Shown here in pieces: positions 45,376 to 52,771 of a stretch of DNA of 64,000 nucleotides. The notes beneath the pieces were generated by a model. It was given only the letters and a program-made list of their open reading frames with translations, was not told the origin of the DNA and did not search any database. Position numbers and translations under genes: made by a program. This DNA is from an uncultured Lachnospiraceae bacterium (GTDB taxonomy: Bacteria; Bacillota; Clostridia; Lachnospirales; Lachnospiraceae), in the NCBI GenBank assembly GCA_910588965.1, contig CAJUSO010000007.1, positions 1 through 64,000 of the forward strand. Reading direction: 5' to 3'. How positions within the stretch are numbered: the stretch's first letter is position 1; each line of letters starts with the position of its first letter.

Positions 45376-46317
45376 ATGGAAATCCCTGTATACTTGTTTA
45401 CTGGCTTTATGGACAGCGGAAAGAGCTCCCTCATCCGCGAAACCTTAATCGAAGGTGATTTTAGCGAAAATGGGAACACTTTATTAATCCTCTGTGAGGA
45501 CGGCGAGGTAGAATTTGATGAAAATGAGCTTTTAAAAGCCAATACCAAGCTGGCAGCCATAGAGGAAGAGGCAGCGTTTACGGCAGAAAAACTACAGGAA
45601 CTGAGCCAGACATACCGCCCGGACCAAGTGTTTATTGAATACAATGGGACATGGCAGATGTCCACATTCCTGGAAATGGAGCATCCCAAGGGCTGGACGC
45701 TGGTGCAGTCCCTTGCCACTGTGGACGCCACTACCTTTGAAATGTATCTGGCCAATATGCGTTCCATGATCTTAGAGCAGCTTTTTGAAGCAGATGTGGT
45801 GATTATCAACCGCTGTACCGACGATACCCCGAAAGCAAAATTCCGGCGGGCCATCAAGGTGATCAATCGGAAAGCGCAGATTGCCTACGAGCGTGAGGAC
45901 GGCACGATAGATGAAAACGATATGGAAGAGCTGCCTTATGACTTAAGCCAGGATGTGGTAGATATCACAGACATGGATTATGGGATTTGGTATATGGATG
46001 CTTTGGACGACCCCAAGAAATACGAGGGGAAAAAAGTCCGTTTCCTGGCTCTGGTCTACCGGCCGGAAAAAATGAAAAAGGGCGTTATGATTCCCGGGCG
46101 TTTTGCCATGACCTGCTGTGTGGATGACATTACCTTTGTGGGCTTTAAGTGCAGGTATGCCAAGGCGGCAGAAATCCCCCACAGGTCATGGATTACCATT
46201 ACAGCCGAAATGAGGCATGAATTTGCATTGGAATATAAAGGGAAGGGGCCGGTGCTGTACGCATTGGATGTGCAGCCAGCAGAAAAGCCTGCTGACGAAC
46301 TGATTTACTTCAGCTAA
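45376..46317 (+). CDS. CobW-like GTPase fused to a YcgQ/TIGR03943-like C-terminal domain
   Basis: 313 residues. The N-terminal domain has a P-loop TGFMDSGKSS (9-18) but the CxCC motif of the CobW family is missing (the region reads LLILCEDGEVEFDENE). The C-terminal part (about 205-313) has KKVRFLALVYRP and RFAMTCCVDDITFVGFKC, the R-x(3-4)-CC-x-D pattern of the YcgQ/DUF1980 (TIGR03943) family, which normally is a separate protein encoded next to a DUF318 permease and CobW genes. The fusion therefore joins two partners of one presumed metal-handling pathway. It follows the first CobW gene by 55 bases. Confidence 0.8.
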   Translation: MEIPVYLFTGFMDSGKSSLIRETLIEGDFSENGNTLLILCEDGEVEFDENELLKANTKLAAIEEEAAFTAEKLQELSQTYRPDQVFIEYNGTWQMSTFLEMEHPKGWTLVQSLATVDATTFEMYLANMRSMILEQLFEADVVIINRCTDDTPKAKFRRAIKVINRKAQIAYEREDGTIDENDMEELPYDLSQDVVDITDMDYGIWYMDALDDPKKYEGKKVRFLALVYRPEKMKKGVMIPGRFAMTCCVDDITFVGFKCRYAKAAEIPHRSWITITAEMRHEFALEYKGKGPVLYALDVQPAEKPADELIYFS

Positions 46318-46354
46318 CATAGAATACAGAGAAAGCCAGGGGGCCAGCCAGACT

Positions 46355-47527
46355 ATGAAGCCATTGATCGGCGCCTTCATCCGCAGGGAGCGCTTAAAGC
46401 AGAACTTATCCCAGGAAGGGCTATGCAAAGGGATTTGCGTGGTTTCCTACCTGTCAAAAATAGAACATGGGCAGGCAGATGCGGGCGATGAGATTCTCAC
46501 TGCGCTGCTGGGGCGGCTCGGCATCCCATACGAGACAGGGGAAGCGTTCCTGCAGCATGCGGACGCCTTAATCGGGCGGCTGTATGAAAAATTTTACAGC
46601 TATAACCTAAAGGAAGAGGATTTAGAAGAAATCCAAAGGGAGAGCAGCCGTTACCTTTCCAGCGCCTATATGCTGGACGCAATGCTCCTGCTCCGCTATT
46701 TCCAGGGGAAAGGGGGCAGGGAAGCCCAGCCCTTAGGGGAACTGCAGGAATTTGTCCCCTGTATGACAAAGCGCCAGTATGGGCTGTACTTGTATTATCT
46801 CTGCTGGGAAGGGAAGGAACCCTTTGACAAGCTGCTGAAGCTGGAAGCAAACGGCTTTTTCCTGACCCAGGCAGGGATATGGCACTGGATGAGGGGGGAA
46901 TATGCCCAGGCAATTGAACTGCTGTCAAGAGGCTACAGCGTTGCCAGCCAGGAAGGGAGCATCCCAAATATGCTGGAGGCGAAGGTTGCGCTGGGGAATT
47001 GCTATTCCTCTATGGACGGCGCGGGAAGCCAGGAAATGATGATGGGACATTACAAGGTGGCAGAACGGATTGCCCAGGCCATGGGGGCGGAGGACTTTAT
47101 CCAGGATATCTATTATAATATTGCCGCCACATCCCTGGAATGGGGGCAGATTAATAGGGCAGAGGAATATTTCCAAAAATGCGCCCGGCGTGATGTGCTG
47201 TATTACCACAAGTATGCCATCTGTAAGGAGAAGCAGGGCAGGAAAGAGGAGGCCTTAGGGCTGATCCGGCAGGGCAGGGAAGCGTTTTCCCCTGGGGCAG
47301 ACCCTGTTTTTGGGGAAATGTACGAGGTGGTGGAATACCGCCTGTGCCATGAGGGCTACCAGAAGGATCCGGAATATGAGCGCATCCTGCGCACCTGCAT
47401 GAAACACCTGGGGGAGCGTTTCCCCAAGAGCTACCAGAAATTCCATGTGCCGTTCTTGATTGAACTTTTGGAGCAGCAGCGGAAATACAAAGAAATCTGC
47501 GAACTGATGCGGGAATTTTCCGGGTGA
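46355..47527 (+). CDS. Xre-family regulator with C-terminal TPR-like repeats
   Basis: 390 residues: an N-terminal helix-turn-helix (RRERLKQNLSQEGLCKGICV, about 8-60) and a long helical region of tetratricopeptide type (WHWMRGEYAQAIELLSRGY, INRAEEYFQKCARRDVLYY). This architecture (Rgg/PlcR-like) usually senses peptides or small ligands. It follows the two CobW genes by 37 bases and could be in the same operon; a terminator follows it. Confidence 0.88.
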   Translation: MKPLIGAFIRRERLKQNLSQEGLCKGICVVSYLSKIEHGQADAGDEILTALLGRLGIPYETGEAFLQHADALIGRLYEKFYSYNLKEEDLEEIQRESSRYLSSAYMLDAMLLLRYFQGKGGREAQPLGELQEFVPCMTKRQYGLYLYYLCWEGKEPFDKLLKLEANGFFLTQAGIWHWMRGEYAQAIELLSRGYSVASQEGSIPNMLEAKVALGNCYSSMDGAGSQEMMMGHYKVAERIAQAMGAEDFIQDIYYNIAATSLEWGQINRAEEYFQKCARRDVLYYHKYAICKEKQGRKEEALGLIRQGREAFSPGADPVFGEMYEVVEYRLCHEGYQKDPEYERILRTCMKHLGERFPKSYQKFHVPFLIELLEQQRKYKEICELMREFSG

Positions 47528-47564
47528 TGCGCAGATTTCCTGTAATAATAAAATATCCTAGGTT

Positions 47565-47611
47565 AAAAGGGCATTTTGAGTAATGATTTTCTCAAAACAG
47601 CCCTCTTTTTT
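47565..47611 (+). terminator. Rho-independent terminator after the Xre-TPR gene
   Basis: GGGCATTTTGAG pairs with CTCAAAACAGCCC (one small internal loop) and is followed by CTTTTTTT. Confidence 0.8.
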
Positions 47612-47736
47612 CATGTTTAATTTTATGCTATGATGGAGATAGGGAAAGGGGGATGCATCCTGCAATCTTGTGATACACCAGATACCTGATACCATTGCCG
47701 GCCAGCAAGGAAGAAGCAGAAAGGAAAAAGGGATAG

Positions 47737-48966
47737 ATGGATAAAAAAGCAACCTTATGGACAAAAAATTTTACAATCATTACCTTAGGGACAGTTATCA
47801 GCGCGATTGGAGGGACGGCAATGAGTTTTGCCTTGTCCTTCGTGGTATTTGACAACAGCCAGAGTACCTTGCTGGCAGGGATTTTCAATGCGGTCTCCAT
47901 GCTTCCGACGTTGGTGCTCCCTGTGGTAATCTCGCCCTATCTGGACCATTTCCGTAGGAAACCAGTGATTGTGGGGCTGGACTGCCTGAATGGGATCCTC
48001 TTCCTCCTGTTTGGGCTCTACCTGATGGGGCATCCTTTCCAATATGCTGCCTACATGGCTTTTTCCCTGGTGATCAGCAGTATTGGCACGGTCTATAACC
48101 TTGCCTACACCAGCCTATACCCCAACCTGGTGGCAGAAGGGTTTTCCCAGAAAGGCTATACGGTGTCCGGCATGATTTACCCAACGGTGATGATGGTCAT
48201 GACCCCGGTTGCAGGATATTTGTATACCAAGCTTGGCATGGAATTTATCTGCATGATGGAAGGGGGGCTGTTGCTGCTTGCCTCTGCTGTGGAAACGCAG
48301 ATAAAGATAGAAGAAAAAATAGCGGGAAAAGGAAAATTTTCCTTACAGGAGTATGTGGCAGACATGAAAGAAGGGGTACAGTATTTTAAGCAGGAAAAAG
48401 GCCTGCAGCGGATTTATGCCTATATGCCTGTCACCCAGGGGGCAAGCGAGGGAAGCCGGAGCCTGGTCATCGCCTATTTCCAGACAACGCCGGGATTGGG
48501 CACGGCGCTGTACGCATGGTTTACTGTGGCGGAATTTGTAGGCAGGACCATCGGAGGGCTGGTACATTATCACTTTGAGATTAAGCCAGAGCGGCGGTTT
48601 TCCTTCGCCTATTTTGTGTACCAGACTTACAGTGTCCTGGATGGGCTCCTATTGTGGATGGGATACCCGCTGATGCTGGTAAACCGGGCAGCCTGCGGCT
48701 TCTTGGGCATCAACAGCGCCACCCTACGGGAAAGCAGCGTGCAGAATTACATACCCGACGACAAGCGGGCGAAGCTGAACGGCTTTTCCAACGCCATCAT
48801 GTCCCTGACCGTGATGGTTTGCTGTACGGTAATCGGGGCGCTGGGGGAAGTGTTTGATTACCGTATCAGCCTAACAGCGGTTGCCCTTGTGCAGATGGCG
48901 CTCTGCTATTTGATTGTCTACCGGGGCAGGGGCTGCATCAAGGAGATTTATAATAAGAAATGGTAG
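47737..48966 (+). CDS. MFS transporter
   Basis: 409 residues with 12 predicted membrane helices and the MFS loop 2-3 pattern (SPYLDHFRRKPVIVGLD). It belongs to the group of MFS permeases of Clostridia annotated as macrolide-efflux-like (MefA/MFS_3), but the substrate cannot be told. An extended -10 (TGCTATGAT, ending at 47634) lies about 100 bases upstream. It ends 6 bases from the convergent MATE gene, without a terminator between. Confidence 0.88.
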   Translation: MDKKATLWTKNFTIITLGTVISAIGGTAMSFALSFVVFDNSQSTLLAGIFNAVSMLPTLVLPVVISPYLDHFRRKPVIVGLDCLNGILFLLFGLYLMGHPFQYAAYMAFSLVISSIGTVYNLAYTSLYPNLVAEGFSQKGYTVSGMIYPTVMMVMTPVAGYLYTKLGMEFICMMEGGLLLLASAVETQIKIEEKIAGKGKFSLQEYVADMKEGVQYFKQEKGLQRIYAYMPVTQGASEGSRSLVIAYFQTTPGLGTALYAWFTVAEFVGRTIGGLVHYHFEIKPERRFSFAYFVYQTYSVLDGLLLWMGYPLMLVNRAACGFLGINSATLRESSVQNYIPDDKRAKLNGFSNAIMSLTVMVCCTVIGALGEVFDYRISLTAVALVQMALCYLIVYRGRGCIKEIYNKKW

Positions 48967-48972
48967 CATCCC

Positions 48973-50304
48973 TTAATATCCATATCTGTCTCTGTATCGA
49001 AAGAACATGGCGGCAGACAGGGCCAGCGCCATAAGTTCTGCCGCAGGCGTTGCCAGCCAGATGCCGTTTACACCGAAGAAAAGGGGAAGCACGGCCATCA
49101 TAGCCAGCATAAATACAAAAGACCTTGAAAATGCAAGGATGGCCGAAACAATCCCATTGGATAACGCCGTAAACATCCCGCTGGCAAAAATATTGAATCC
49201 GATAAAAAGGAGCGCGGCCGTGCATATCCGGTTCCCTGCCACCGCAAGGCTGTATACGGGGTTGTCCGGGCGCGCAAAGACGGAAACCAACGGCTTTGCC
49301 AGCAGGAAGGAAGCTGCGGCCGTTGCAAGGGAAATGGCGGCAATCACTTTTAGGCTGAGGAAAACCAGCTTTTTTAACTTCCCAGGGTTCTTTTCCCCAT
49401 AGCAGTAGCTTATCATAGGCGCGACCCCATAGGAGTATCCGGTATACAGGGAGCTTGCAAACATCAGCACATACATAATGATTGTGACGGCTGCAACCCC
49501 GTCCTCCCCGGCATAGCGCAGCATGGTCCAGTTGAACATCATCGTAATGATGCCGGTCACAAGCGCGGTTGCCATTTCCGAGCATCCATTTGCAGCTGCA
49601 TTCCCGAGGACTTTGGGCCGGAAGGCTGGCTTCTTGAAATGCAGCAGGCTCTTTTTCTGGCTGAAAACAACCAATCCCACAGCTGCCGTTACGGAATAGC
49701 CAAGGCCTGTTGCAATTGCAGCGCCGCGGATCCCCATGCCGAGCCCGGCAATCAATACATAGTCAAGCACGATGTTCAGGATCCCGCCTGTGACGGAGCA
49801 AGCCAGGGAAAGCTTTGCCTTCTCGCTGGCAATCATATAAAGCGTAAAATTGTTCATAAGCAGGATTGGCACCGTAAATACCAGATAACGGCTTAAGTAT
49901 TCCACACAGTACCCTTCTACGGCTGCGGTAAGGCCCATGCCTGCGAAAATAGGCTCCATGGCCAGATACCCTGCCCCGCACATAAAGAGCCCAACTACTA
50001 CATTCACGATAATCAGAAAAGTAAAATCTTCCTTTGCTTCCCCGCTTTTTTTCTCCCCCATTTTTTTCATGATAACCGCGCTGCCGCCCGTGGCAAGCAT
50101 GGTGGAGATTGCCGTGACAAGCTGGATAACCGGCGCTGTCAGGTTGATGGCAGAAAGTGCGTCCGTACCAATCAGGTTTGATACAAACAGCCCGTCAACC
50201 ATTGTGTAAAAAGACATAAAGACTGTCATGACAATCGTGGGCACGGCAAAGCCCAGGATATTCCGGAGCGTTACAGGTTTTTCATATCCGTTTGTGTTTT
50301 CCAT
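48973..50304 (-). CDS. MATE family efflux transporter
   Basis: 443 residues with 12 predicted membrane helices in two repeated halves (ILGFAVPTIVMTVFMSFYTMVDGLFV at the first; the N-terminal GTDALSAINLTAPV pattern is typical). MATE proteins export drugs and cations by Na+ or H+ antiport. I chose the ATG at 50304, five codons inside the longest frame (50319), because GGAGG lies 8 bases before it. It is divergent from the MerR gene and shares its control region. Confidence 0.9.
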   Translation of the reverse strand: MENTNGYEKPVTLRNILGFAVPTIVMTVFMSFYTMVDGLFVSNLIGTDALSAINLTAPVIQLVTAISTMLATGGSAVIMKKMGEKKSGEAKEDFTFLIIVNVVVGLFMCGAGYLAMEPIFAGMGLTAAVEGYCVEYLSRYLVFTVPILLMNNFTLYMIASEKAKLSLACSVTGGILNIVLDYVLIAGLGMGIRGAAIATGLGYSVTAAVGLVVFSQKKSLLHFKKPAFRPKVLGNAAANGCSEMATALVTGIITMMFNWTMLRYAGEDGVAAVTIIMYVLMFASSLYTGYSYGVAPMISYCYGEKNPGKLKKLVFLSLKVIAAISLATAAASFLLAKPLVSVFARPDNPVYSLAVAGNRICTAALLFIGFNIFASGMFTALSNGIVSAILAFSRSFVFMLAMMAVLPLFFGVNGIWLATPAAELMALALSAAMFFRYRDRYGY

Positions 50305-50348
50305 ATAGCTTTCCTCCATTCAGCTTGTATTTTTATCCTGTGTATGAT

Positions 50349-50379
50349 ATCATAAACCGCACAGTAACTGTACAGTCAA
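50349..50379 (-). promoter_or_regulatory. MerR-type 19-bp-spacer promoter for the MATE gene
   Basis: On the minus strand TTGACT (plus 50374-50379) and TATGAT (plus 50349-50354) are separated by 19 bases, the over-long spacer used by MerR-family-activated promoters. The spacer holds overlapping palindromes ACAGTAACTGT and ACTGTACAGT, the likely operator. Confidence 0.75.
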
Positions 50380-50408
50380 GCCCCAATTTTTTATTTTTAG
50401 AGGTAACC

Positions 50409-51227
50409 ATGAAGAAAAAAGAGAAACTTCTCACAATCGGCCAGTTTGCAGCCATGCACGGCATCAATAAGAAAACCCTGATGTGGTATGATGAGATTGG
50501 CCTGTTCAAGCCGGCTGCCATTCACCCAGAAAACAGATACCGCGGCTACAGCTACCATCAAAGCCCCATCCTTGAGACCATCCTGCTGCTGCGGGAATTG
50601 GGCGTTTCTATTAATGAGATACAGGATTTTATGGGGGACCGCTCTGCGGGCAGGTTAAAAAGCCTGCTGGAAGAAAAAATAGCAGGCCTTGACCTGCAGG
50701 TTAGCCGCCTGCAGGCGGCCCGCACACTCTTATGTGCGCACCTCGGGCATATGGAAACTTTGCTGGGCATGGATTTATCGGAAATCAGCATCATTGAAAA
50801 AGAAGAACGCTGCCTGGCTACCGTAGAGATAGGCCAGGATACAACGTTTGAACAAAAGGTGGAACTGGTGGCCGCTGAGGCAGGGAAGTACCAGCTAGGC
50901 CGTTTCCACCATGCCTCCTACGGTTCCATGATTCCTGTTGCCAGCCTGCAGGACGGCAGCTTTGGCGCTTATTCCAAGCTCTTTATTGAAATCCCTTTCC
51001 TTGCATATCAGGACGGGCTGCATAGGGCTCCCGGAGGGAGATACTTAAGGGCTTTCCATCAAGGGGACTGGGAGGGGCTGCCAGGGAAGTACCAGGAAAT
51101 CCTTGGCTATGCCAGGGAACATTCCCTGGAGCTTTTTGGGTTTTCCTATGAAATGGGCATCAATGAGGATGTGATTGACCGGATGGAAGACTATATTACC
51201 CAAATTGAAATCCCAATCCTGGGGTGA
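50409..51227 (+). CDS. MerR-family regulator with GyrI-like effector domain
   Basis: 272 residues: MerR HTH (LTIGQFAAMHGINKKTLMWYDEIGLFKP, about 7-34 with the wing NRYRGYSYHQ), a coiled-coil dimer helix (about 75-110), and a C-terminal GyrI/BmrR-like ligand-binding domain. The start at 50409 (GAGG before it) excludes the 39 extra codons of the longer frame, which would run through the promoter. It is divergent to the MATE gene and probably activates it on drug binding. Confidence 0.9.
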   Translation: MKKKEKLLTIGQFAAMHGINKKTLMWYDEIGLFKPAAIHPENRYRGYSYHQSPILETILLLRELGVSINEIQDFMGDRSAGRLKSLLEEKIAGLDLQVSRLQAARTLLCAHLGHMETLLGMDLSEISIIEKEERCLATVEIGQDTTFEQKVELVAAEAGKYQLGRFHHASYGSMIPVASLQDGSFGAYSKLFIEIPFLAYQDGLHRAPGGRYLRAFHQGDWEGLPGKYQEILGYAREHSLELFGFSYEMGINEDVIDRMEDYITQIEIPILG

Positions 51228-51273
51228 TGGATTGGGGTTTCCATGCGGCGGCAGGGAAAATCAGATGTTTTTT

Positions 51274-51306
51274 AGGAAAAAGATGGTATCATTTTCCTGT
51301 TTTTTA
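51274..51306 (+). terminator. Terminator after the MerR gene
   Basis: AGGAAAAAGAT / ATCATTTTCCT with one mismatch and a three-base loop, followed by GTTTTTT. It lies just outside the left recombination site of cassette A. Confidence 0.75.
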
Positions 51307-51315
51307 GGGATAATA

Positions 51316-51358
51316 AAAAAGGATGCAACAATTTGCTATAAATTGTTGCATCCTTTTT
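51316..51358 (-). terminator. Site-1 hairpin of cassette A, terminator in the OFF orientation
   Basis: The left recombination site sits in a perfect 19-bp stem (AAAAAGGATGCAACAATTT and its complement) with a 5-base loop. Read on the minus strand it is followed by six T residues. The sigma-D-like promoter at 51368-51393 fires straight into it, so in this orientation its transcript would end after about 45 bases. Confidence 0.8.
51326..51348 (+). other. Recombination site 1 of invertible segment A
   Basis: A 23-bp site with arms CAACAATTT and AAATTGTTG around the core GCTAT. It matches site 2 (52110-52132), read on the opposite strand, at 22 of 23 positions. The dyad arms with a short asymmetric core are typical crossover sites of tyrosine recombinases. 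Confidence 0.85.
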
Positions 51359-51367
51359 ACACTTAAT

Positions 51368-51393
51368 ATATCGTACCGAACCCAAAATACTTA
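51368..51393 (-). promoter_or_regulatory. Sigma-D (flagellar) promoter inside segment A, pointing outward
   Basis: On the minus strand TAAG (plus 51390-51393), 14 bases, TACGATAT (plus 51368-51375). The sigma-D consensus is TAAA-N14-16-GCCGATAT. It faces away from csrA and flagellin. If the segment inverted, it would lie about 85 bases upstream of the csrA start, reading towards it. The same motif with the same spacing occurs in segment B. Confidence 0.7.
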
Positions 51394-51437
51394 ACAGGGA
51401 ATATAAAATTTCTTAAATTTTCTAGCGGACAGTCCTT

Positions 51438-52016
51438 TTATAGGTTCACATCCAGGAAAACCTGGTCAATCTCGTCTTGGTCGATCCCCAGATACCGTTT
51501 TGTCACTTGGAAGGAGGAATGGTTGAAAATATTCATTAAAACAGCAGGCTGCACGCCCATTTTCCAGGCGTGGTAGCCGAAGGTCTTACGCAGGCTGTGG
51601 CAGCTGAGCGCTGCCTCAAGGTGCAGTTCCCGGCCGGCAGAGTTCAGGATGCGGTAAGCCTGGAAGCGGCTCAAGGCTTTCCCGGCTTTCTGCCCTGGGA
51701 AGAGGAAGGACGCCCCGTTTACATCAGGAAGGCTGTTCTTGTAGAGGATAAGGGCCTGCGTGGCGTTCTGGTTTAAGGCGTTGTTGGTCTGTTTGCCGGT
51801 TTTGCTTTCAATGATTGTGATGTGTTTCTGGAAACGGCCGTTTGTGAAATCATAGACGTCATCCCAGGTCAGGGACAGCAAATCGCTGATACGCAAGGCA
51901 GAATTGATGCCAAGGCATACCAAGGCATAATTGCGCAGGTTGCGTTTTTCGTGAAGGAAATAGTTTTTCAGTGCATTGATTTCTTCGGCTTTGCGAATTG
52001 GTTGCGTCGTACTCAT
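51438..52016 (-). CDS. FimB-sized tyrosine recombinase (invertase) of cassette A
   Basis: 192 residues, catalytic domain only, the size of FimB/FimE. All active-site residues are visible: R42 (ALRISDLL), K72 (ESKTGK), H140 and R143 (CHSLRKTFG), H166 (FNHSSF) and the nucleophile Y175 (KRYLGI). No separate core-binding domain is present. GGAGG lies 8 bases before the ATG. The gene is enclosed by the inverted 23-bp sites and would be flipped with the segment. It is close in sequence to the recombinase at 59584 (same length, all catalytic residues aligned). The task is probably inversion of its own segment. Confidence 0.92.
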   Translation of the reverse strand: MSTTQPIRKAEEINALKNYFLHEKRNLRNYALVCLGINSALRISDLLSLTWDDVYDFTNGRFQKHITIIESKTGKQTNNALNQNATQALILYKNSLPDVNGASFLFPGQKAGKALSRFQAYRILNSAGRELHLEAALSCHSLRKTFGYHAWKMGVQPAVLMNIFNHSSFQVTKRYLGIDQDEIDQVFLDVNL

Positions 52017-52083
52017 GGTGAAACCTCCTGTTCTTATCAGATGTATTATTTAGTAACAACTGGCCCAGGTTCCAAACCCAGGA

Positions 52084-52105
52084 GCAGGCGGGAAATGCCG
52101 CCTGC
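52084..52105. other. GC-rich hairpin inside segment A
   Basis: GCAGGCGG (52084-52091) pairs with CCGCCTGC (52098-52105) over six bases, in the untranslated region of the recombinase gene next to site 2. No counterpart in segment B, where this part is 38 bases shorter or rearranged. Function unknown. Confidence 0.5.
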
Positions 52106-52109
52106 TGTA

Positions 52110-52132
52110 CAACATTTTATAGCAAATTGTTG
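52110..52132 (-). other. Recombination site 2 of invertible segment A
   Basis: Read on the minus strand: CAACAATTT, core GCTAT, then AAAATGTTG; one mismatch to site 1. It is in inverted orientation to site 1, so recombination would invert, not delete, the 807-bp segment. It lies 48 bases before the csrA start. Confidence 0.85.
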
Positions 52133-52180
52133 AATTAGGACATTCATATTGGAAATGAAGTGGGAAACAAGGAGGTTCGT

Positions 52181-52495
52181 ATGCTGAAATTGACCGTAAA
52201 GGCAGGCGAGTACCTGCTGGTAGGGGATGACATCAAAGTGGTATTCACCGGGGGCAGCGCGAATAACATGCATGTCTTAGTGGATGCACCTAGGTCTATG
52301 AACATCGTGCGCAGCACGGCCTTGGAGAAATACGGCATGGCAGCAGGGCCTGGGAATGAAGTGAAGCACCACAAGGATAGGGAACTGTCGCCAGAGGCCA
52401 AGGAAAAGATTAAAGCCATCCTCATGGAAGAGCGGAAGAGGGCAAAGAGGGAAGAGGCAGCAAGGAATAACCCGTTGAGAAGGTATGGCGGGTAA
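52181..52495 (+). CDS. csrA: CsrA-family translational regulator, long form (cassette A)
   Basis: 104 residues. The first 50 match CsrA: MLKLTVKAGEYLLVGDDIKV at the start, then APRSMNIVRS containing the RNA-contacting Arg44. A charged helical tail of about 50 residues (LSPEAKEKIKAILMEERKRA) is absent from usual 61-75-residue CsrA proteins. CsrA represses flagellin (hag) translation in Bacillus and is relieved by FliW. AACAAGGAGG precedes the ATG, itself CsrA-site-like, suggesting autoregulation. The protein is identical to that of cassette B. No promoter is seen between site 2 and the start, so expression should depend on the invertible promoter. Confidence 0.88.
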   Translation: MLKLTVKAGEYLLVGDDIKVVFTGGSANNMHVLVDAPRSMNIVRSTALEKYGMAAGPGNEVKHHKDRELSPEAKEKIKAILMEERKRAKREEAARNNPLRRYGG

Positions 52496-52771
52496 GGCAT
52501 GGGTAGGGATAGGTAATATGCAGGGATGCCTAGGGTTCCTGCTTATTATAAATAGCCAATCCGCAGGGCGGGGAGGCTTTGTGGAAGCCAATTTGCACAG
52601 CTTGGCTTATCATGGAAAAGCTGCTGTGTGAAGAGGAAAGAGTTAAAACATAAATGTGCGCAAACGGATTTGCGGCATGGCTGTTGGCTTGCAAAGCAAG
52701 TGGCAGTAACAGGCCTGCTGAAGGGAAGCCATAAACAGGCAGGCATATCAAAAACAAGGAGGAAAAATATT
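52496..52771 (+). promoter_or_regulatory. 275-nt flagellin leader with candidate CsrA sites (cassette A)
   Basis: The leader is almost identical to that of cassette B (60597-60872; one difference noted, at the AAACAGG/AAATAGG position). ATGCAGGGATGC (52518-52529) fits the CsrA consensus at 10 of 12 bases, in a small GCAGG...CCTGC hairpin. The Shine-Dalgarno region AAACAAGGAGGA (52752-52763) is a second match. No promoter of sigma-A or sigma-D type with good boxes was found inside it. Confidence 0.6.

Noticed and set aside
51438..52016. Recombinase read as a phage or integrative-element integrase
   Set aside because: No phage, conjugation or att-duplication signs nearby; FimB-like size, paired inverted sites and a duplicated copy before the second flagellin fit an invertase better.
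52277..52591. Minus-strand open frame antisense to csrA, present in both cassettes
   Set aside because: It is duplicated only because the csrA-leader DNA is duplicated; no ribosome site and no recognisable domain.
52628..52771. Longer flagellin A with 48 extra N-terminal residues
   Set aside because: The extra codons lie in the leader conserved with cassette B; flagellins start MAMVIQHN and the ribosome site precedes 52772.
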